Of a stretch of DNA of 7,435 nucleotides, positions 5,212-7,435 are shown one piece after another. Numbering within the stretch: the stretch's first letter is position 1; every line of letters starts with the position of its first letter. This DNA is from Chroococcidiopsidaceae cyanobacterium CP_BM_RX_35 (GTDB taxonomy: Bacteria > Cyanobacteriota > Cyanobacteriia > Cyanobacteriales > Chroococcidiopsidaceae), in contig JAFAVL010000408.1 in assembly GCA_019242465.1 (NCBI GenBank), positions 1-7,435 on the forward strand, written 5' to 3'. The notes below the pieces were generated by a model. The model worked only from the letters and a program-made list of their open reading frames with translations. It had not been told where the DNA came from and did not search any database. The translations under genes and the position numbers were made by a program.

Positions 5212-6180
5212 GTGGTGTTAGATGGACGGGTGCAACCAAAGCTAATTATTCATGGGGGGGCTGGTAGTTCGCTGAAAGGGAAAGGAGGCGTGGAGGTGGT
5301 ACGCCGCTCACTCTCTAAAGTTGTGGAGGAGGTTTATGCATTTCTCCTCTCTGGAGCAAGTGCTTTAGATGCGGTGGTGCGAGGGTGCGAGCTGTTGGAA
5401 GACGATCCTCGGTTTAATGCAGGAACTGGTTCAGTGCTGCAATCTGACGGTCAAATCCGTATGAGTGCAGCGTTGATGGATGGGGATCGCAGGCGCTTTA
5501 GTGGTGTAATTAATGTCTCGCGGGTACAACATCCGATTAATCTAGCTCAAACTTTGCAAAATTCTCCTGACCGAGTGTTGTCTGATTATGGAGCGGCTGA
5601 GCTGTTGCGAGAACTCCAAATTCCTAGCTACGATGCCTTGACTGACCTCCGATTGCAAGAGTGGACTCAGGAGCGGCAGGAGAATTTTGTCAAAACAATG
5701 GCGGGAGTGGTAGCAGAGCAAGAGCTAGTCGAGTCTAGCAATGCTAGGCGCGGTACGATTGGGGTTGTAACATTAGATGTGCAAGGACGTTTAGCAGCGG
5801 GAACCTCAACAGGTGGTAAGGGGTTTGAGCGGATCGGACGTGTGAGTGACTCTGCGATGCCAGCCGGAAATTATGCCACTGCTCATGCTGCTGTTAGTTG
5901 TACAGGCATCGGAGAAGACATCATTGATGAGTGTCTCGCAGGTCGAATCGTCGTCCGAGTGACTGATGGACTCCCCTTACTCGCTGCAATGAAACGCTCG
6001 TTTAGCGAAGCCCACGAACACCAACGAGATTTTGGTGCGATCGCCATTGATGCGACAGGCGCGATTGCCTGGGGCAAAACCAGCGAAGTCCTCCTCGCCG
6101 CCTATCACGATGGTCAACAGATAGGTGACACCTTAGAAATGCCTGAAGCTCCCACTGTACAGGGTTTGGGTAAGGAGTAA
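5212..6180 (+). CDS. iaaA: Isoaspartyl peptidase / L-asparaginase, plant-type Ntn-hydrolase
   Basis: 322 residues of the type 2 (EcAIII/IaaA) asparaginase family, which hydrolyses beta-aspartyl dipeptides and L-asparagine and matures by autocleavage. The N-terminus has LIIHGGAG (11-18), then FNAGTGSVLQSDG (68-80) and AALMDG (86-91). The cleavage site is Gly181|Thr182 in ARRGTIGVVTLD; Thr182 would be the nucleophile of the beta subunit. Downstream are AAGTSTGG (195-202), Arg210 and Asp213 in GRVSDS, and Thr231-Gly232 in SCTGIGE, the usual substrate-contact positions. The common late FNT-GM-R motif is replaced by WGKTSEVLLAAYHDG, a deviation from EcAIII. GTG 5212 and GTG 5215 are adjacent starts; the AAGGG at 5203-5207 is better spaced for the second. 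It probably shares transcription with DUF2256. It is flanked by 28-base direct repeats. Confidence 0.93.
   Translation: MVLDGRVQPKLIIHGGAGSSLKGKGGVEVVRRSLSKVVEEVYAFLLSGASALDAVVRGCELLEDDPRFNAGTGSVLQSDGQIRMSAALMDGDRRRFSGVINVSRVQHPINLAQTLQNSPDRVLSDYGAAELLRELQIPSYDALTDLRLQEWTQERQENFVKTMAGVVAEQELVESSNARRGTIGVVTLDVQGRLAAGTSTGGKGFERIGRVSDSAMPAGNYATAHAAVSCTGIGEDIIDECLAGRIVVRVTDGLPLLAAMKRSFSEAHEHQRDFGAIAIDATGAIAWGKTSEVLLAAYHDGQQIGDTLEMPEAPTVQGLGKE
6037..6044. other. HIP1 palindrome GCGATCGC
   Basis: Exact octamer in the asparaginase gene. Three copies in 7.4 kb is far above the roughly 0.1 expected for an 8-mer at equal base use. Confidence 0.9.
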
Positions 6181-6223
6181 GAGAGCAGGGGGAGCTGTTC
6201 TTGAGCAGGGGAGGCGGGGGGAG
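6181..6223 (+). repeat. G-rich repeat just after the asparaginase stop
   Basis: It starts at the base after TAA 6178-6180. It holds the 28-base block 6185-6212 (identical to 5130-5157) and ends with GGCGGGGGGAG. The following 130 bases to the glmU stop contain no gene. They hold a weak bulged hairpin GCTTAGAA/TTCTGAAGC (6251-6275) and no T-tract terminator. Confidence 0.85.
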
Positions 6224-6353
6224 AAAATACTTTCTCGTTCTTGGACCAAAGCTTAGAAGTGCTTGATTCTGAAGCGCTGCCCCTCAGACCAGAAAAATAA
6301 GGTAAAGCCTTACAGAAGCTTCCCCCAACCAATTTGAGGAACAGAGTAAGCAG

Positions 6354-7435
6354 TCAGCCTCCTTGCTCCCCCTGCCCCCCTGCTCCCCCTGCCTCCCCTG
6401 CTTTCTTCAACCGCCATCCCGGCTTAACCACCTGTCGGGCACGGGCAATCACTAGGCAATCATCTTCTACATCTTCTGTCACTACAGAGCCAGCTGCGAC
6501 TGTGACATCGGCTCCTAGTGTCACAGGTGCTACTAACACACTGTTAGCACCAACCTTGGTACCATCGCCAATTTGAGTAGGATGTTTGTTCACACCATCG
6601 TAGTTAGCGGTGATAGTACCAGCCCCGATGTTAACGCGATCACCCAGTGTCGCATCACCCAAGTAAGACAGATGAGCAACGTTGGTTCTGGAGCCCAACT
6701 TGCTATTTTTCAGTTCCACAAAATTCCCCACGCGGCAACCGGAACCTATCTGGAGCGGACCGCGCAAATGGGCATAAGGACCAATTTGCACTCCGGCTTG
6801 GACTATGCTGTTTTTGACTACCGAATATAGCACTGTCACATTTTCGCTCAACTGGCTATTTTCGATTAAACTCCCCGGTCCAATGCGACTGCCCGACTGA
6901 ATCACCGTATTGCCCCGCAAATGAGTCTGCGGTTCAATAATCACATCTGGTTGCAACTGCACCGTATCATCAATCGTGATGCTATTGGGGTCAATCAGAG
7001 TTACTCCTGCCGCCATCCAATCTAACTTCACTCGCTGCTGCAAAATCTCGTAGGCTGTTGCTAGCTGCTGTCTGTCATTGATGCCCAGAATTTCTCGATT
7101 GTCCTCTACATCAACAGCCATTGCTGATGAGAGCTGGCTCACCACATCTGTCAAATAATATTCCTGTTGGTCATTGTTTGCTGCCAAATGGGGCAGCACC
7201 TGTGCCAAGTCAGACCAACGGAAGCAATAAACCCCTGCATTGATGCGGCAATTTTGTTTTTGGGCAGCAGTGCAGTCTCGGTCTTCTACAATCTGCGCGA
7301 TCGTACCTTGACTGTTGCAAAACACGCGCCCATATCCCTGGGGATTAGCTATCTGGGCTGTTAGGAGTGTGGCGGCGTTCTGATGCTCTTGGTGCTGCTG
7401 TAATAGGTGTTTAAGGGTTTCAGGGCGGAGCAAGG
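6354..7435 (-). CDS. glmU: GlmU, UDP-GlcNAc pyrophosphorylase / GlcN-1-P acetyltransferase (5' end missing)
   Basis: The frame is open to the right edge, giving about 360 residues; roughly the first 100, with the nucleotide-binding G-x-G-T-R-M loop, lie outside. The visible part starts at [11 protein letters not shown] in the uridyltransferase domain, with GYGRVF and IVEDRDC (about 33-55) and EYYLTD (91-96). From about residue 143 it becomes a left-handed beta-helix of hexapeptide repeats. It includes [25 protein letters not shown] with the catalytic-type His254 (E. coli His363), and [13 protein letters not shown]. GlmU acetylates glucosamine-1-phosphate and then forms UDP-GlcNAc for peptidoglycan and surface sugars. 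The native end aligns near GWRLKK. After it 15 residues ([15 protein letters not shown]) are encoded by a G-rich repeat and end at TGA 6354-6356. Identity is secure. Confidence 0.97.
   Translation of the reverse strand, partial: LLRPETLKHLLQQHQEHQNAATLLTAQIANPQGYGRVFCNSQGTIAQIVEDRDCTAAQKQNCRINAGVYCFRWSDLAQVLPHLAANNDQQEYYLTDVVSQLSSAMAVDVEDNREILGINDRQQLATAYEILQQRVKLDWMAAGVTLIDPNSITIDDTVQLQPDVIIEPQTHLRGNTVIQSGSRIGPGSLIENSQLSENVTVLYSVVKNSIVQAGVQIGPYAHLRGPLQIGSGCRVGNFVELKNSKLGSRTNVAHLSYLGDATLGDRVNIGAGTITANYDGVNKHPTQIGDGTKVGANSVLVAPVTLGADVTVAAGSVVTEDVEDDCLVIARARQVVKPGWRLKKAGEAGGAGGQGEQGG
6357..6401 (-). repeat. G-rich repeat forming the last codons of glmU
   Basis: On the coding (minus) strand four runs of four to six G (complements at 6368-6372, 6375-6380, 6385-6389 and 6395-6398) are separated by 2-5 bases, another G-quadruplex-type pattern. 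The minus strand has no T here, so no stop codon is possible and glmU is read through to the TGA just past it. It is inverted relative to the repeat at 6181-6223, making the asparaginase/glmU junction mirror the obgE/hydrolase junction. Confidence 0.88.

Noticed and set aside
6251..6275. Hairpin GCTTAGAA/TTCTGAAGC as terminator between asparaginase and glmU
   Set aside because: The stem is bulged, AT-rich and has no T-tract on either strand.
7431..7433. TTG near the right edge as the start of glmU
   Set aside because: It falls in the middle of the uridyltransferase domain, as a Leu codon of LLRPETL; the N-terminal nucleotide-binding part must lie beyond the window.

Overview
The window is about 7.4 kb of cyanobacterial chromosome. 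The evidence is three HIP1 palindromes (GCGATCGC at 908, 4846 and 6037), a Mo-nitrogenase C-terminal-domain protein of the type common in cyanobacteria, a DUF2256 mini-protein, and two kinds of short dispersed repeat resembling those of repeat-rich cyanobacteria. The genus cannot be read from the sequence. There are no phage, transposase, CRISPR or RNA genes, and no stretch over 300 bases lacks a gene.

Layout, left to right. (1) The 3' end of a family-4-type glycosyltransferase (+, 1-186) converges on a four-helix EamA/SMR-like membrane protein (-, 183-551); their stop codons share one TTAA. (2) Divergent from the latter is a TerB-like plus Mo-nitrogenase C-terminal domain protein (+, 653-1327), followed 42 bp later by the GTPase gene obgE (+, 1370-2449). 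(3) obgE converges on a membrane-anchored class-A-beta-lactamase-fold serine hydrolase (-, stop at 2597). Upstream of that lies a TrmJ-like tRNA ribose methyltransferase (-, 4170-4919). (4) Divergent from trmJ is a 47-residue DUF2256 zinc-ribbon-like protein (+, 4981-5124), then an isoaspartyl peptidase/L-asparaginase (+, 5212-6180). (5) The asparaginase converges on glmU (-, 6354 to the window edge, 5' end missing).

The genes are mostly housekeeping: ribosome assembly, tRNA modification, UDP-GlcNAc synthesis, isopeptide and asparagine turnover, and cell-wall-type serine hydrolysis. They do not form one pathway or an obvious defence or biosynthetic system.

The interesting layer is the repeats. 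A purine-rich, T-poor repeat built from GGGGAGCAGGGGG-like units sits at the 3' end of five genes (obgE, the serine hydrolase, DUF2256, asparaginase, glmU), always with the G-rich strand as the sense strand. In three cases it starts at the stop codon. In obgE and glmU it is translated as a Gly/Gln/Glu-rich C-terminal tail. Separately, a hairpin-forming 48-bp unit is tandemly duplicated in frame inside the serine hydrolase gene. That enzyme also lacks the deacylating Glu166 and Asn170 of true class A beta-lactamases, which points to a cell-wall or penicillin-binding-like role, not drug resistance.
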